Below are positions 18,518 to 29,818 of a stretch of DNA of 64,000 bases, in pieces. The DNA comes from Methanobrevibacter sp. (GTDB lineage: Archaea > Methanobacteriota > Methanobacteria > Methanobacteriales > Methanobacteriaceae). A model generated the notes under the pieces. The model worked only from the letters and a program-made list of their open reading frames with translations. It ran no database searches and was not told the DNA's origin. The stretch spans positions 62,001 to 126,000 of the forward strand of contig NZ_SUTM01000003.1 of assembly GCF_015062935.1 (NCBI RefSeq), read 5' to 3'. The translations under genes were made by a program, and so were the position numbers. Numbering within the stretch: position 1 is the first letter of the stretch; each line of letters starts with the position of its first letter.

Positions 18518-21373
18518 GTGAGCGAAAATATAGAAAAGAAATGGCAGAAAAAATGGGCAGATGCAAAATTATTTGAATCAAACCCTGATGAACGAGAAAA
18601 ACTATTCATTACAGTAGCATTTCCATACCCAAGCGGAGCTATGCATATAGGTCACGGACGTACCTACACTGTACCTGATGTTTATGCAAGATTTAAAAGA
18701 ATGGAAGGATACAATGTACTGTTCCCGATGGCATGGCACGTTACAGGAGCTCCCGTTATTGGAATTGCTGACAGGATTAAAAGAAAAGACCCTTGGACCT
18801 TAGATTTATATGAAAGAGTCCACGGAGTTCCAAAAGAAACCTTGCCACAATTAGAAGACCCTGAATTTATTGTAAAATACTTCTCAACCGAATATCATGA
18901 AGTAATGGAAGATATGGGTTATTCAATTGACTGGAGAAGGGAATTCAGAACAATCGATCCGACATATAAAAAATTCATAGAATGGCAAATAACCACATTA
19001 TATGAAAAAGGATTAGTTCAAAAAGGAGAACACCCTGTAAAATACTGTCCGAACTGTGACAATCCTGTCGGAGACCACGACCTGCTTGAAGGAGAAGGAG
19101 TAGGGGTAAATGAACTTACACTTTTAAAATTCAAAATTGACGATAAAGTTTTAGTAACCGCTACCCTCAGACCTGAAACCATCGTCGGAGCAACAAACAT
19201 CTGGTTAAACCCTGATGTGGAATATGTTCTTGTCAATGCAGAAGGAGAAAAATGGGTAATTACAAAAGAAGCTCACTACAACTTATCCAATCAAATAAAA
19301 GATTTGGACATCATTGAAGAAATTGATCCTAATGATTTAATAGGTAAAATGGCAACAAACCCATTTACAGGCGATGAATTGCCAATTTTCCCAGCAAGCT
19401 TTGTAAGTGCATCATACGGAAGCGGAGTCGTATTTTCCGAACCTGCTGATGCACCGGCAGACTACATTGCACTTCAAGACTTAAAAAATAACGATGAATT
19501 AATTGCAAAATACCATCTGGAAGGAATTGTCGAAAATGTTGAACCGATTCCAGTATGTACCCTTAAGGGATACGGTGAAATTCCGGCTGCAGATATCATC
19601 GAAAGATTAGGAATTACTGACCAGAACGATGAAAAGTTACATGAAGCTACCAATGAACTGTACAAAGCACAGCACAGTAAAGGTAAAATCATAGACTCCA
19701 TTCCGGAATTCGGTGGAATGAAAGTTCGTTTTGCCCGTGAAGAGTTAAAAGAAAAACTTATTGCAGACAATATGGCAACAATCATGTATGACTTTGCTGA
19801 AAGGCCGGTGGTGTGCAGATGCGGTAACAACTGTGTTGTTAAAATCATGGACGACCAATGGTTCATGAAATACGGTAACGAAGAATGGACTGAAAAGACA
19901 TTGAAAGTTCTTGAAGGCGAAACAATCATTCCAAAAGAACTCAAAAGCAATTTCGAATACTACATTAACTGGTTGGATGATTGGGCATGTTCCAGAAAAG
20001 TCGGACTTGGAACAAGAATGCCTTGGGACAATCAATGGTTAATTGAACCTCTAACAGACTCAACAATCTACATGTCATATTATTCCATTGCAAAATATCT
20101 AAGAGACATGAATCCTGAGGATTTGAACAGAGCATTCTTTGATAAAGTATTGTTAAACAAGGATTCCGGAGACATTACCGTACCTGCAGACAAGGTTAAA
20201 GAAATCCAAGACGAATTTAACTATTGGTACCCTCTTGACTGGAGATTATCTGCAAAAGACCTTGTAGGAAACCACTTAAGCTTTTTAATGTTTACCCACA
20301 GTGCAATTTATCCTGAAGACAAATGGCCAAAAGGAACCGTAGTCTTTGGAATGGGTCTTTTGGAAGGAAATAAAATGTCTTCCTCAAAAGGAAATGTAAT
20401 TCTCCTAAAAGATGCAATTCGCGATTACACAGCTGATGTTGTAAGACTCTTCCTGATGGCTTCAGCCGAACCATGGCAAGACTTTGACTGGAGGGAAAAA
20501 GAAGTTCTTGGAACCAAAAGAAGACTTGAATGGTTTAGGGAATTTGCAGCTAAAGTTGAAGAAATCAAAGGTTCCAAACTAGACTTAAGCAACATTGAAG
20601 AAGTCGAGCTAACAAGAACAATTGATTTATGGATGATTAGTCAGTTAAATGAACATGTTAAAAAATCAACAGAAGCTTTAGAAGTCTTCCAGACAAGACA
20701 GGCTTTACAGGATTCACTGTTCCTGCTTAAAAAAGATGTGGATCATTACTTATACAGGGTCAAACATTTACTTGACGCACAGGACCCTGCAATCATATAT
20801 GTTCTGTCAACTGTGCTTGAAGCATGGATCAGGCTCCTGGCACCATTTACTCCGCACACTTCAGAAGAGTTATGGAGCACTTATGGCGGAGAAGGATTTG
20901 TAAGTGAAGCTGCATGGCCTGTAGCTGACGAGACAAAAGTAAGTCCTGAAATCGAAAAATCAGAAGCCCTGGTTGAAAACACCATTAAGGATATTGCACA
21001 TATCAAACAGATGGTTGGGGACGAAATCGAAAAAGTCCATATTTACCTTGCTCCTGATTGGAAATGGGACTTGTACAAAATTGCCGATGAAGTTGGAAAA
21101 CCTGATATCGGTCAGATAATGGGCAGAGCTATCGCAGCTAATATTTACGATGACAAAAAAGAAATAGCAATGGTGGCTAAAAAAATCGGTAAAGAAATTA
21201 CAAAAACAAGATACATCGGTAAAATCGATGAGGAAGCTATTTTAACTGATGCACTTGACTACATCAAAGAAGAATGTGGAAATGAAGTAATAATACACAC
21301 CGATGATTCTTACGACCCACAGAATAAGGCAAGAAACGCAATGCCATACAAACCAGCTATTTTTATGGAATAA
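18518..21373 (+). CDS. leuS: Leucyl-tRNA synthetase, archaeal type
   Basis: LeuS charges tRNA-Leu in the cytosol. The 951-residue protein has the class I signature HIGH at residues 43-46 and KMSSSK at 619-624. The CP1 editing insertion sits between them ([16 protein letters not shown] is its threonine-rich region), and an anticodon-binding domain and archaeal C-terminal extension follow. GTG 18518 is chosen as start because GGTGATT lies just before it and nadE ends 10 bp upstream. The length is that of archaeal/eukaryotic-type LeuRS. Confidence 0.97.
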   Translation: MSENIEKKWQKKWADAKLFESNPDEREKLFITVAFPYPSGAMHIGHGRTYTVPDVYARFKRMEGYNVLFPMAWHVTGAPVIGIADRIKRKDPWTLDLYERVHGVPKETLPQLEDPEFIVKYFSTEYHEVMEDMGYSIDWRREFRTIDPTYKKFIEWQITTLYEKGLVQKGEHPVKYCPNCDNPVGDHDLLEGEGVGVNELTLLKFKIDDKVLVTATLRPETIVGATNIWLNPDVEYVLVNAEGEKWVITKEAHYNLSNQIKDLDIIEEIDPNDLIGKMATNPFTGDELPIFPASFVSASYGSGVVFSEPADAPADYIALQDLKNNDELIAKYHLEGIVENVEPIPVCTLKGYGEIPAADIIERLGITDQNDEKLHEATNELYKAQHSKGKIIDSIPEFGGMKVRFAREELKEKLIADNMATIMYDFAERPVVCRCGNNCVVKIMDDQWFMKYGNEEWTEKTLKVLEGETIIPKELKSNFEYYINWLDDWACSRKVGLGTRMPWDNQWLIEPLTDSTIYMSYYSIAKYLRDMNPEDLNRAFFDKVLLNKDSGDITVPADKVKEIQDEFNYWYPLDWRLSAKDLVGNHLSFLMFTHSAIYPEDKWPKGTVVFGMGLLEGNKMSSSKGNVILLKDAIRDYTADVVRLFLMASAEPWQDFDWREKEVLGTKRRLEWFREFAAKVEEIKGSKLDLSNIEEVELTRTIDLWMISQLNEHVKKSTEALEVFQTRQALQDSLFLLKKDVDHYLYRVKHLLDAQDPAIIYVLSTVLEAWIRLLAPFTPHTSEELWSTYGGEGFVSEAAWPVADETKVSPEIEKSEALVENTIKDIAHIKQMVGDEIEKVHIYLAPDWKWDLYKIADEVGKPDIGQIMGRAIAANIYDDKKEIAMVAKKIGKEITKTRYIGKIDEEAILTDALDYIKEECGNEVIIHTDDSYDPQNKARNAMPYKPAIFME

Positions 21374-21394
21374 TTAACTTTATTCCACTTTTTT
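21367..21394 (+). terminator. Terminator after leuS
   Basis: GGAATAA (21367-21373, overlapping the stop codon) pairs with TTATTCC (21380-21386), followed by T6 (21389-21394). Confidence 0.7.
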
Positions 21395-21420
21395 ATTTTA
21401 GAAATTGGAATTATAATTTT

Positions 21421-23313
21421 TCAGGAGTTATCTTTTAAAATCAATACAGTCATATCGTCGAACTGTTCTGTGCCTTTAGAGAACTCGTCGATTTTATCAA
21501 ACAGCAAATCAATCTGATTATAATCGTTATTGTTAAAGAAGTCTATAAGGTTCTCTTCGCCATACATTTTATCGTCAATACTTGTTGCATCAGTTATTCC
21601 ATCAGTAAAGACTACAAGTTCACTTGAAAATGGAATTTCCTCACTGACAAATTCAAAGTCTTCCATAACTCCCAGAACCAATCCGTTGTTAACTTCCAAT
21701 AACCTAAATTCCCCATTATCTTTAATTAATGGAGGATTATGTCCTGCATTTGAAAATGTTATGGTTTTTTCGTTTTTATTATAAATTCCCAGCCACAATG
21801 TTATAAACATCATTTCAGGATTATTCTCACATAACTGATTGTTGAGCATATATAATACTCTTGAAGGGTCTCTTTCATTTTTAATTATCTGCCTTGCTAC
21901 TTCCTGAGTAATGACTGCAAGTAATGCTGCAGGAACACCCTTGCCTGATGCATCACCAATTATAAGAGCCAAATTATCTTCATCCAGCATATAGTAATCA
22001 AAAAAGTCTCCACCAACCTCCTTAGCCGGTCTGGAAGAACCTTCAACGATGAAATTATCAGTTTCTATAGCCTCTGTTGGAAGCCTTGCCGCCTGGATTG
22101 TGGTAGCAATATCAAGTTCGGCCTTGATACGCTCCTTTTCACCTTCAATTTGTGCAATATTATCAATATAGCGATTATTATAATTAATCAAATCAGTGTA
22201 ACTTCTGGCCAAAACCCCAACTTCGGTAGGTTCATCCAGATAATCAGAATATACCTTTACCAAACCGTCTGACTCGATTTTTTCACCTTCACTGACAAAA
22301 TCTTCAATTTGGGAAAAGTCCAGCATAGGTCTGATAGCTTGTTTTTCAACAACCCTTAAAACTGCAAGTGAAGGAATCATGAACAGCAAAAGTAAGATAT
22401 CTGTAAGTATAAATGTTGAAATTACTATTTCCATAAAACTTAACGGCAGAAAGTCATCAACAGCCATTATCAGCACCTGGTCAAATGCCAGTATGACACT
22501 AATCATCAGCATGAAAAAGATTGAAAGCAGAAAGATGTTCATAATCTTTTCCGGAATGGAATCATCCCGTATCGGAGATATTTTAGATGTAAACGGCTCA
22601 AATAGACAAATGCCAATTAAAATAATATATACAACTGTCTGAATAATACAAAAAATACTGTTTTCAGAAATGCTGAAAGGGTCTAAAAGGTCAAATATTA
22701 CTGAAAAAATCAGCAAATAAAATGCAATCTTGAAAAAGTTCATGCTGATTTTCTTTTTAGAAGTTTTAGGAACATAGACAAAATCAATTTTCTTTGAAAG
22801 CCACATGCCTATAATTCCAACAACAAATGATGAATTGATATAGTTTAAAAAGTATCTAATACCAATTGTGGCATTCTCATAACCCACACTTGAATAAAGC
22901 AGAGAATATATATTTTGATGAATAGATGAGTATAACAATCCTGTTCCGACTACAATGGCTAGAAACAGCAAAAAGTTTGAAGTACTGTTTAATCTAGGTT
23001 TTGTAATTTGAGACCTTTTTCTATAATCTTTATACCATAGCTTAAAACCTAAATAAGATACGAAAAAACCTACAATATTAGAAAAAACAGCAAAATCAAC
23101 TGGATAACCTCTAATAAAATCTGAAATCAGGTTTCCAAAAGAAGCCCCCAATGCACCATATGGGCCGAAAAGCATACCTGAAATTAAAAGCGTACCTATA
23201 TGGCCATTTATTCCCTGACTGACATTTCTGGAAGAGGACAAATAAAAAAATCCTAAATTAATCAGGACCATTAAAATAAACGGAATAAATATTTTTTTTA
23301 TTTTATCATTCAT
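21421..23313 (-). CDS. Membrane PP2C-type (SpoIIE/RsbU) serine phosphatase
   Basis: The 630-residue protein has about eight membrane segments in residues 10-310 (the first part, with GTLLISGMLFGPYGALGASF, resembles a substrate-sensing membrane module). A linker follows (about 330-390), then a RsbU/SpoIIE-type PP2C domain begins near residue 400 (ELDIATTIQAARLP). Metal-binding aspartates are visible in GGDFFDYY, GDASGKG and VVFTDGITD, so the enzyme should be active. In bacteria such enzymes dephosphorylate anti-sigma-factor antagonists; archaea lack that sigma system, and no STAS or anti-sigma kinase partner is seen nearby, so the target is unknown. It converges on leuS. Confidence 0.85.
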   Translation of the reverse strand: MNDKIKKIFIPFILMVLINLGFFYLSSSRNVSQGINGHIGTLLISGMLFGPYGALGASFGNLISDFIRGYPVDFAVFSNIVGFFVSYLGFKLWYKDYRKRSQITKPRLNSTSNFLLFLAIVVGTGLLYSSIHQNIYSLLYSSVGYENATIGIRYFLNYINSSFVVGIIGMWLSKKIDFVYVPKTSKKKISMNFFKIAFYLLIFSVIFDLLDPFSISENSIFCIIQTVVYIILIGICLFEPFTSKISPIRDDSIPEKIMNIFLLSIFFMLMISVILAFDQVLIMAVDDFLPLSFMEIVISTFILTDILLLLFMIPSLAVLRVVEKQAIRPMLDFSQIEDFVSEGEKIESDGLVKVYSDYLDEPTEVGVLARSYTDLINYNNRYIDNIAQIEGEKERIKAELDIATTIQAARLPTEAIETDNFIVEGSSRPAKEVGGDFFDYYMLDEDNLALIIGDASGKGVPAALLAVITQEVARQIIKNERDPSRVLYMLNNQLCENNPEMMFITLWLGIYNKNEKTITFSNAGHNPPLIKDNGEFRLLEVNNGLVLGVMEDFEFVSEEIPFSSELVVFTDGITDATSIDDKMYGEENLIDFFNNNDYNQIDLLFDKIDEFSKGTEQFDDMTVLILKDNS

Positions 23314-23493
23314 TATTTCACTGTTTTACTAATTTTTAAAAACATTCTAATTTAGTTAATAATTCCACCCATCAATGAAAAAATTTTAATTAAGTATAAT
23401 TATTACTGTTAAATTTATTTTTTTTCCATAAAATAATTTTTTAAACATTGAAATATAATAATTAAATATAGAAAAACCCTCCGGTGACATTAC

Positions 23494-24351
23494 ATGGGCA
23501 AATCATTTATTGCAAAAATTGAAGAAAAGATTTTGAAATTTACAAAACCTGATTATATGACTTCACAGGAAAAAATAGATTCATATCTACTTGAAAAATC
23601 AGAAAAACCTGAAGAGACTGTGAAATCCTCTTTTAAAAGCACAGATTTTAATGGAATGCAAGTCTTTACCTTTGGAGAGAAGAAATCTAAAAACACCATT
23701 CTTTTCATTCATGGCGGAGCATATGTGAATGAAATTAATTATCAGCACTTCATTTTCTGCAGTTTAATGTCAAAAAGACTTGATGCATATGTACTTGCAC
23801 CTGTATATCCTCTTGCGCCGTTACATGAAGCGGAAGAAAGTTATGAAAAAATTACAGACCTGTATAAACATATGCTTGATTTTGACTCAAATATTACTTT
23901 AATGGGCGATTCTGCCGGAGGAGGATTTATTTTATCATTCTGTCAGTTCATCAAAACAATCAGCCTTCCCCAGCCGGAACATATCATTACATTTTCCCCA
24001 TGGGTTGACATTTCAATGAGCAATTCACCCTATGATGATGAAGACGATCCAATTCTCGGAGAAATCGGCCTTAGAGAAATCGGCAAATCATGGGCGGGAA
24101 AACTGGACACCCGGGATTATAAAGTCAGCCCGCTTTTTGGTGATGTATCAAATCAGGCCCCCACACTTATTTTTGCAGGAGATAGCGAAATATTTTATAA
24201 GGACATCAGGTTATATGTTGAAAAACTTAAAAAAAGCGATGTTGACGTTAGATTCATAACAGGCGAAGGACTCTTCCACATCTATCCCCTTTTCCCTATA
24301 CCTGAGGCAAAAAAAGCGTTTAAAGAAATAAAAAAAGAGATAATGGGTTAA
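23494..24351 (+). CDS. Alpha/beta hydrolase, hormone-sensitive lipase-type esterase
   Basis: This 285-residue protein has the HSL-family oxyanion motif HGGAYV (residues 73-78) and nucleophile motif GDSAGG (138-143, Ser140). A likely acid Asp lies in FAGDSE and a likely His in EGLFHIYP. It should hydrolyse small carboxyl esters in the cytosol; the natural substrate is unknown. Its stop codon directly abuts the stop codon of the convergent acyltransferase. An O-acetyl metabolism link between the two genes is possible but only inferred. Confidence 0.85.
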   Translation: MGKSFIAKIEEKILKFTKPDYMTSQEKIDSYLLEKSEKPEETVKSSFKSTDFNGMQVFTFGEKKSKNTILFIHGGAYVNEINYQHFIFCSLMSKRLDAYVLAPVYPLAPLHEAEESYEKITDLYKHMLDFDSNITLMGDSAGGGFILSFCQFIKTISLPQPEHIITFSPWVDISMSNSPYDDEDDPILGEIGLREIGKSWAGKLDTRDYKVSPLFGDVSNQAPTLIFAGDSEIFYKDIRLYVEKLKKSDVDVRFITGEGLFHIYPLFPIPEAKKAFKEIKKEIMG

Positions 24352-25395
24352 TTATCTCATATACAATACAAATTTACCAAGTCTTGGGATTCTATAGATA
24401 ATAACTGCCGCAGCATAACTGAATACTACTAATAAAACCCAAAGAATTAAAGCTTTAACAGGTTCTGTGAACGGTAAATAAACAATGAATGGCAATAATG
24501 GGAATCTGAATAAGTTATGTATCAGAAATACTGCAAATGAATATTTGGATAAAAATTGAACACCCTTATAAGCCTTGACTGTTTTCATTCTTGAACATAA
24601 CTCAAATAATGCAAATGAACCGGTCAAAATGAATGGGAATTCATACCAGAGGAAAAAGTTATATCCTCTTAAAAATGCATAGTACTGGAATCCTACACAA
24701 ATCAGGAATGAAACGATAGCTAAAAGCGCCATACTTTTAGAGGAATATTTCTTGAAGTAATCTTTTTTAACCAGATATCCTAAAAGGATGTATATTCCAT
24801 AAACTCCTCCACTGAAACCGAGACAGTATTGAATATTCACATTTTGAATACCGTTCATGTCTAATAATGTTGTAATGAATGGAAGCATGAATGCTAAAAG
24901 AGCAAATACTATTGTTGCATTGTTAATTGTTTTAGTATCATAATGTTTAAGGGCACTTGTTACGAATGGAATTGAAAGATACATTCCAATAATCATCGGC
25001 ATATACCACATATGGGAATAGAACAAGTTTCCAGCTTCTGAAGGATTTACAGCATCATAGAATACTGTAATGAACTGTAAACTAAGAGCATACATAGCAG
25101 ACCAGATTACGGTAACTATAATTAAATCCCTTACATTTTTTGTCCAGAATCTTTTAACCTTCTCATCATCATAAGTCCTGTCCAACAACAGATAACCTGT
25201 AATCATTAAAAAGAATGGAACACCAATACGTCCAATAAATAATGCAACGAATTCAAAAATTCTTGAAGTAAGTGTGAAATTTAGAATAGCATCAGAAGAG
25301 ATTATAAAAATACCATCAGATGCATGAACAAACAATACGGTTAAAATTGCTATTGCACGTACCAGATCAATCCACTGAATTCTAGTTTTACTCAT
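24352..25395 (-). CDS. Acyltransferase 3 family membrane protein
   Basis: The 347-residue protein has about ten hydrophobic segments and the family start WIDLVRAIAILTVLFVHASDG, with the conserved His in VHAS. Acyltransferase-3 proteins move acetyl or similar groups to surface glycans (OatA/WecH type). In this organism pseudomurein, a glycoprotein or a surface polysaccharide are the plausible acceptors, but the sequence does not say which. Confidence 0.85.
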   Translation of the reverse strand: MSKTRIQWIDLVRAIAILTVLFVHASDGIFIISSDAILNFTLTSRIFEFVALFIGRIGVPFFLMITGYLLLDRTYDDEKVKRFWTKNVRDLIIVTVIWSAMYALSLQFITVFYDAVNPSEAGNLFYSHMWYMPMIIGMYLSIPFVTSALKHYDTKTINNATIVFALLAFMLPFITTLLDMNGIQNVNIQYCLGFSGGVYGIYILLGYLVKKDYFKKYSSKSMALLAIVSFLICVGFQYYAFLRGYNFFLWYEFPFILTGSFALFELCSRMKTVKAYKGVQFLSKYSFAVFLIHNLFRFPLLPFIVYLPFTEPVKALILWVLLVVFSYAAAVIIYRIPRLGKFVLYMR

Positions 25396-25507
25396 TAATT
25401 TTCACCAAAATTATATTACAATAGTTAATATTATGTTTTTCTAAAAATAAATATTTTGAAAAAAATAAGATACAATGGAAAAAAAATTGGATAAAAATTA
25501 AAAAAAG

Positions 25508-26239
25508 TTATAATTTTCTAGCAAATACAAGATATCCGCTATGACCGACCATACGGGTTTTTGGCCTTACTCCCTGAGTTCTGACCTCCAAACCCCTCTC
25601 CAGGATTTCAATGATATCAATATCATAAAATCCTAATTTCTTGGCAATCCTATAAGATATTTCAGCCTGGTCAATATACGGAGCATAGACACATAGCCAT
25701 CCGCCAACATTCAATGATTCCTGAACATCTTCAAATATTTCAAACGGTTTCGGCAAATCAAGAAAAACCAAATCAATGTTGTCCTCATCAATTCCGTCCT
25801 TAATGTTTTGATTTTTAACAGTGATGTTGGTAATTCCAAATTTTTCAATGTTTTTGCTTGCAACCTCAGCAAAGTCTTCCCTAATTTCATATGTGAAAAC
25901 TTCACCTTCCGGACCAACGACATTTCCGAAATTAAGGGCTATGGCGCCGGCACCGGTTCCGGCATCAACTACGCGTGATCCTGCACCCAAACCTGTATGG
26001 GCTAAAACCTGTCCTATGTCCTTTTGAAGAAGTATTGAACAGCGCCTGTCCATTATGTCTATGAAATCGTTAATGTTAGGTTTCATGATTTTAAATGTGT
26101 GGTCAAGATGGCTTTTAACCTCATCGCCAACTTCAGCATTATCCAATACATCGGCTTTGACAATGCCCAAGTCACTTTGAAATTCCTCTCCAGGTTTTAA
26201 AACATACTTTTTACCACGTTCATCTAAAATCATCTTCAT
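25508..26239 (-). CDS. trmI: tRNA (adenine-N1)-methyltransferase, TrmI family
   Basis: The 243-residue protein has the small N-terminal beta domain typical of TrmI and a Rossmann methyltransferase domain with the SAM motif VVDAGTGAGAIAL (near residue 90), a Glu in TYEIRED and the catalytic-site motif LVFLDLPKP. It methylates A58 (in some archaea also A57) in the T-loop of tRNA. htpX lies 8 bp upstream on the same strand, so the two are probably co-transcribed. Confidence 0.88.
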   Translation of the reverse strand: MKMILDERGKKYVLKPGEEFQSDLGIVKADVLDNAEVGDEVKSHLDHTFKIMKPNINDFIDIMDRRCSILLQKDIGQVLAHTGLGAGSRVVDAGTGAGAIALNFGNVVGPEGEVFTYEIREDFAEVASKNIEKFGITNITVKNQNIKDGIDEDNIDLVFLDLPKPFEIFEDVQESLNVGGWLCVYAPYIDQAEISYRIAKKLGFYDIDIIEILERGLEVRTQGVRPKTRMVGHSGYLVFARKL

Positions 26240-26247
26240 ATTTACAC

Positions 26248-27207
26248 CTAATTTTCTAATTCTGCTAATCTTTTTACTCTTTTTAATGAATCTGGGTGAG
26301 TGGAGAATAATTCCATAAGCCCATTTTTCTTGGAAATTTTAACATCTGAATTAGCTAATCTTCTCAGTTCCTCATCAGTTATTTTTCCGTCTCCGTCAAA
26401 GTCGATTTGCTGGAAATCAGTGACATCGTTTCTGGCATTATTCACGTCATTTACAAAGAATGCCCTGTTGGTGTTTACCTCATCAATTGTTTCCTTGCTG
26501 CATCTTGCTGCACCGTAGGATAATTTGTATAATGCGGACACCAATGCTGCCGGACGGTTTCCAAATTCGACACTGGCCTCATCGGCATAGTATTCACGGG
26601 TTCTTGAAATGAACAATACCAGTAACTGTCCTACCAAGTAGAACACATAACCTAAAATTCCGATTATGAAACCGCCTCCATTCTCACTATCTCCTGAAAA
26701 CATGAAAGATAATGCAATGTAATAACAAATCATTGGAATAACACTAACGGCTGCAGTCACTGCCATGTCATTATGTTTTATATGACCCATTTCATGACCC
26801 AATACTGCCCTTAGCTCATCATAGTCAAGCAAACCTAAAATCGGACGAGTAATAGCAATATGACCGCTTCTGCTTGTTCTACCATAAGCAAATGCATTTG
26901 GAATATTGATTTCAGATAATCCTATTTCCGGTTTAGGAACACCAGCTTCCTGAGCAAGTTCGGCAATCATCTTATGAATATGAGGCGCTTCCGCTTCGGA
27001 CAAAGGCCTTACATTCATAGAACTTTTAACCAATGATGGTCCAAACCAATACTGTAAAAATACGATTACTAAGCTCACACCGGCGTATAGTCTCCAAGTA
27101 CCTACTCCCAAATATTGAGCAACTAGAAATATTAGGAAGTAGATTATTGAAAACATTAAAACAGATGTGAGAATCATTCTTAATCTAAGTTTCCATGTGC
27201 CTCTCAT
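26248..27207 (-). CDS. htpX: HtpX-like membrane zinc protease with an EF-hand insertion
   Basis: This M48-family protease (319 residues) has two N-terminal membrane segments (about 13-30 and 41-56), the zinc motif HEMGH (138-142), further membrane segments (about 151-170 and 181-201), the downstream zinc Glu near YYADEAS and the C-terminal STHP motif (302-305). It should degrade damaged membrane proteins. Residues 269-280 form a complete canonical EF-hand loop (DFDGDGKITDEE), just before STHP. ATG 27207 is preferred over GTG 27216 because AAAGGTG lies six bases before it. It diverges from rfcS. Confidence 0.92.
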   Translation of the reverse strand: MRGTWKLRLRMILTSVLMFSIIYFLIFLVAQYLGVGTWRLYAGVSLVIVFLQYWFGPSLVKSSMNVRPLSEAEAPHIHKMIAELAQEAGVPKPEIGLSEINIPNAFAYGRTSRSGHIAITRPILGLLDYDELRAVLGHEMGHIKHNDMAVTAAVSVIPMICYYIALSFMFSGDSENGGGFIIGILGYVFYLVGQLLVLFISRTREYYADEASVEFGNRPAALVSALYKLSYGAARCSKETIDEVNTNRAFFVNDVNNARNDVTDFQQIDFDGDGKITDEELRRLANSDVKISKKNGLMELFSTHPDSLKRVKRLAELEN

Positions 27208-27355
27208 TTTTAACACCTTTAAATTTTGAAAATATTACTAATCAAATGCTCGCTTTAATTATATATTTATAACTTTTCATATAATAAAAAAGTTAATCAA
27301 AAAATAATTTAATTACATAATACATAAATGTTACTAGTAAAAAAATGGTGATTAA

Positions 27356-28303
27356 ATGAGCGGACCATGGGTAGAAAAATATAGACCACAAAAGTTAGAA
27401 GACATTGTAGGACAAAAACAAATCATTACCAGACTTGAAAAATATGTAGGCGAAGGAAGTATGCCTAACTTAATGTTTACAGGACCTGCAGGTGTTGGAA
27501 AAACAACAACTGCACTTGCACTTGCAAAATCAATTTTAGGAGAATACTGGAGAAACAATTTCTTAGAATTGAATGCATCCGATGCCAGAGGAATTGATAC
27601 AGTAAGAGAACGTATTAAAGGTTTCTGTAGATTGAAACCTGTTGGTGCTCCATTTAGAATAATATTCCTGGATGAAGTAGACAACATGACAAAAGATGCT
27701 CAGCACGCTTTAAGACGTGAAATGGAAATGTATACAAAAACCGCTTCATTTATTCTTTCTTGTAATTACTCATCAAAAATCATCGATCCTATTCAGTCAA
27801 GATGTGCAATATTCAGATTCGCACCTATAAAAGGCGAAGAAATAGCTGAAAGATTGAAATTCATCTGCGAAAGCGAAGGTTTCGAATATGATGAAAAAGG
27901 TATTGAAACTATTGTTTATTTTGCTGAAGGAGATATGAGGAAATCAGTTAATGTCTTACAGGCGGCAACTTCAGAAGGTGAAGTAGTTAGCGAAGAATCA
28001 GTTTATGAAGTAGTTTCAAAAGCAAAACCTCAGGAAATTTCCAATATGATTAATAAGGCTCTTGTAGGTGACTTTTTAGCGGCCAGAACATTGTTAAGAG
28101 AAACTATGGTTTTACAGGGTACCAGCGGAGAGGACATGGTTACTCAAATTTATCAGGAAGTCTCCAAAAGAGTTGTTGAAGGCAAAATGGAACCTGACTT
28201 TTACATACAATTAATAGAATCAATCGCAGACTGTGACTTTAGAATAAGAGAAGGAGCAAACCCAAGAATACAGCTTGAAGCTCTCCTAACCAAATTCATT
28301 TAA
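27356..28303 (+). CDS. rfcS: Replication factor C small subunit
   Basis: This AAA+ clamp-loader subunit (315 residues) loads the PCNA sliding clamp. It has the RFC box (WVEKYRP), Walker [10 protein letters not shown] (43-51), Walker B FLDEVD (about 103-108), sensor 1 SCNYSSKI and the SRC arginine-finger motif ([10 protein letters not shown]). The start has GGTGAT four bases upstream. rfcL follows 9 bp downstream, forming the standard archaeal clamp-loader operon. Confidence 0.97.
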   Translation: MSGPWVEKYRPQKLEDIVGQKQIITRLEKYVGEGSMPNLMFTGPAGVGKTTTALALAKSILGEYWRNNFLELNASDARGIDTVRERIKGFCRLKPVGAPFRIIFLDEVDNMTKDAQHALRREMEMYTKTASFILSCNYSSKIIDPIQSRCAIFRFAPIKGEEIAERLKFICESEGFEYDEKGIETIVYFAEGDMRKSVNVLQAATSEGEVVSEESVYEVVSKAKPQEISNMINKALVGDFLAARTLLRETMVLQGTSGEDMVTQIYQEVSKRVVEGKMEPDFYIQLIESIADCDFRIREGANPRIQLEALLTKFI

Positions 28304-28312
28304 GGTATAGAA

Positions 28313-29818
28313 ATGTTATGGACTGACAAATACCGACCGCAAACCTTGGATGAAGTGGTAGGTAATAATAAAGAGAAAAAAATAATCCTAGATTGGGTTG
28401 GAAACTGGAAAAACGGCAATCCTCAAAAGCCCCTTCTTTTAGTTGGACCACCGGGAATTGGAAAAACAACACTTGCACTTGTAATCGCTAAGGAGTTTTC
28501 AGAACATATTGAACTTAATGCAAGTGATAAACGTTCACAGGATGCTATCAAAAGTACCATTGGAGAGTCATCCTCATCAAGATCCCTGTTCGGAGACGAA
28601 TACAAACTGATTATAATGGACGAAGTGGACGGTATTCACGGAACCAATGACCGTGGAGGAGTAAGGGCCATTGGAGAAATTATTAAAAATTCCAAACATC
28701 CAATGATACTGATGGCTAATGACTTCTATTCAAAACGTTTGCAATCCATTAAACCGAAATGTACTGTTATCAAAATGCCTAAAATCAGAAGTCCAAGTAT
28801 CAGAAAGGCATTAAAGGAAATCGCAGAAAAAGAAGAAATTAAAGCTAATCCAAAAGCACTTGACCTGATTGCTAAAAAATCAAATGGTGACATGCGTTCT
28901 GCAATAAATACCCTCCAGGCTTTAGCTGACAAGGACATTGTGCTGGAGCCAAAAGATGTTGAAAATCTGCGTACCAAAGACGACAGATCAGACATATTCA
29001 ATGCAATAACAGGCGTTTTAAAAAGTAAAAATCCTGTGCATGTAAGGGAAGCTTTAAGGGTTGACGAAGACCCTACACTGGTTATGGAATATATTGCGGA
29101 AAACATTCCGAGAGAATACACCAACAAAAATGAAATCAAAAAGGCATATGAAAACATAGCTAAAGCTGATTTATATTTCGGAAGAGCAAGAAGCAGCAGG
29201 AATTACGGTTACTGGAGATATGCAAGTGACTTTATGGGAATTGGAGTAAGTTCTTCCAAAAAAGAAACCTATAAAAAATTCTCCAAAATACAAACCCCTA
29301 CAATTTTCACATTAATGGGACGTAACAGAGGCAAAAGAAACTTAAGGGATGGAATTGCAGAAAAGATGTTTGAAAAAATGCACATTTCACATGCTGTTGC
29401 AATTTCAATGTTTCCATACCTTGAAATCATGTTCCAGAATGACGAACTTGCATGGGAAATTTCTGACTTTTTAGAATTGGAAGAAAACGAAATAAAAAGA
29501 TTCAGGAAAAAGAAAATCCCTAAAAAAGTCATAACCAAAATGGAAAAACAAAAAGCTCAAATGAGAGTTGAAGAGAGGGACAAGAGGTTTGAAGAGCTTC
29601 AAAATCAAATGATGGCCATGCCTGAAGAGATTGTTGAAGAGACTCAAGAAGAAGCGCTTCCATTTGAAATAGATGGAATCAGCGAAGAACATGCTGTTGA
29701 AGAAGCTCCTGTTGAGGAAGAACCAAAAGAAGAAGTTATTGAAGAACCTAAAAAAGAAGATAAAGAAGAAAAATCTAAAAAGAAAACTGATAAACAGGTG
29801 TCTCTTTTTAGTTTTTAA
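28313..29818 (+). CDS. rfcL: Replication factor C large subunit
   Basis: The 501-residue large clamp-loader subunit has WTDKYRP, Walker [10 protein letters not shown] and Walker B IMDEVDG. A lid and collar domain follow, then a Lys/Glu-rich tail ending in QVSLFSF, a likely PCNA-interacting (PIP) motif at the extreme C-terminus. It pairs with the rfcS product in a hetero-pentamer. AAGG lies just upstream of ATG 28313. Its stop overlaps the convergent unknown gene by four bases. Confidence 0.96.
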   Translation: MLWTDKYRPQTLDEVVGNNKEKKIILDWVGNWKNGNPQKPLLLVGPPGIGKTTLALVIAKEFSEHIELNASDKRSQDAIKSTIGESSSSRSLFGDEYKLIIMDEVDGIHGTNDRGGVRAIGEIIKNSKHPMILMANDFYSKRLQSIKPKCTVIKMPKIRSPSIRKALKEIAEKEEIKANPKALDLIAKKSNGDMRSAINTLQALADKDIVLEPKDVENLRTKDDRSDIFNAITGVLKSKNPVHVREALRVDEDPTLVMEYIAENIPREYTNKNEIKKAYENIAKADLYFGRARSSRNYGYWRYASDFMGIGVSSSKKETYKKFSKIQTPTIFTLMGRNRGKRNLRDGIAEKMFEKMHISHAVAISMFPYLEIMFQNDELAWEISDFLELEENEIKRFRKKKIPKKVITKMEKQKAQMRVEERDKRFEELQNQMMAMPEEIVEETQEEALPFEIDGISEEHAVEEAPVEEEPKEEVIEEPKKEDKEEKSKKKTDKQVSLFSF

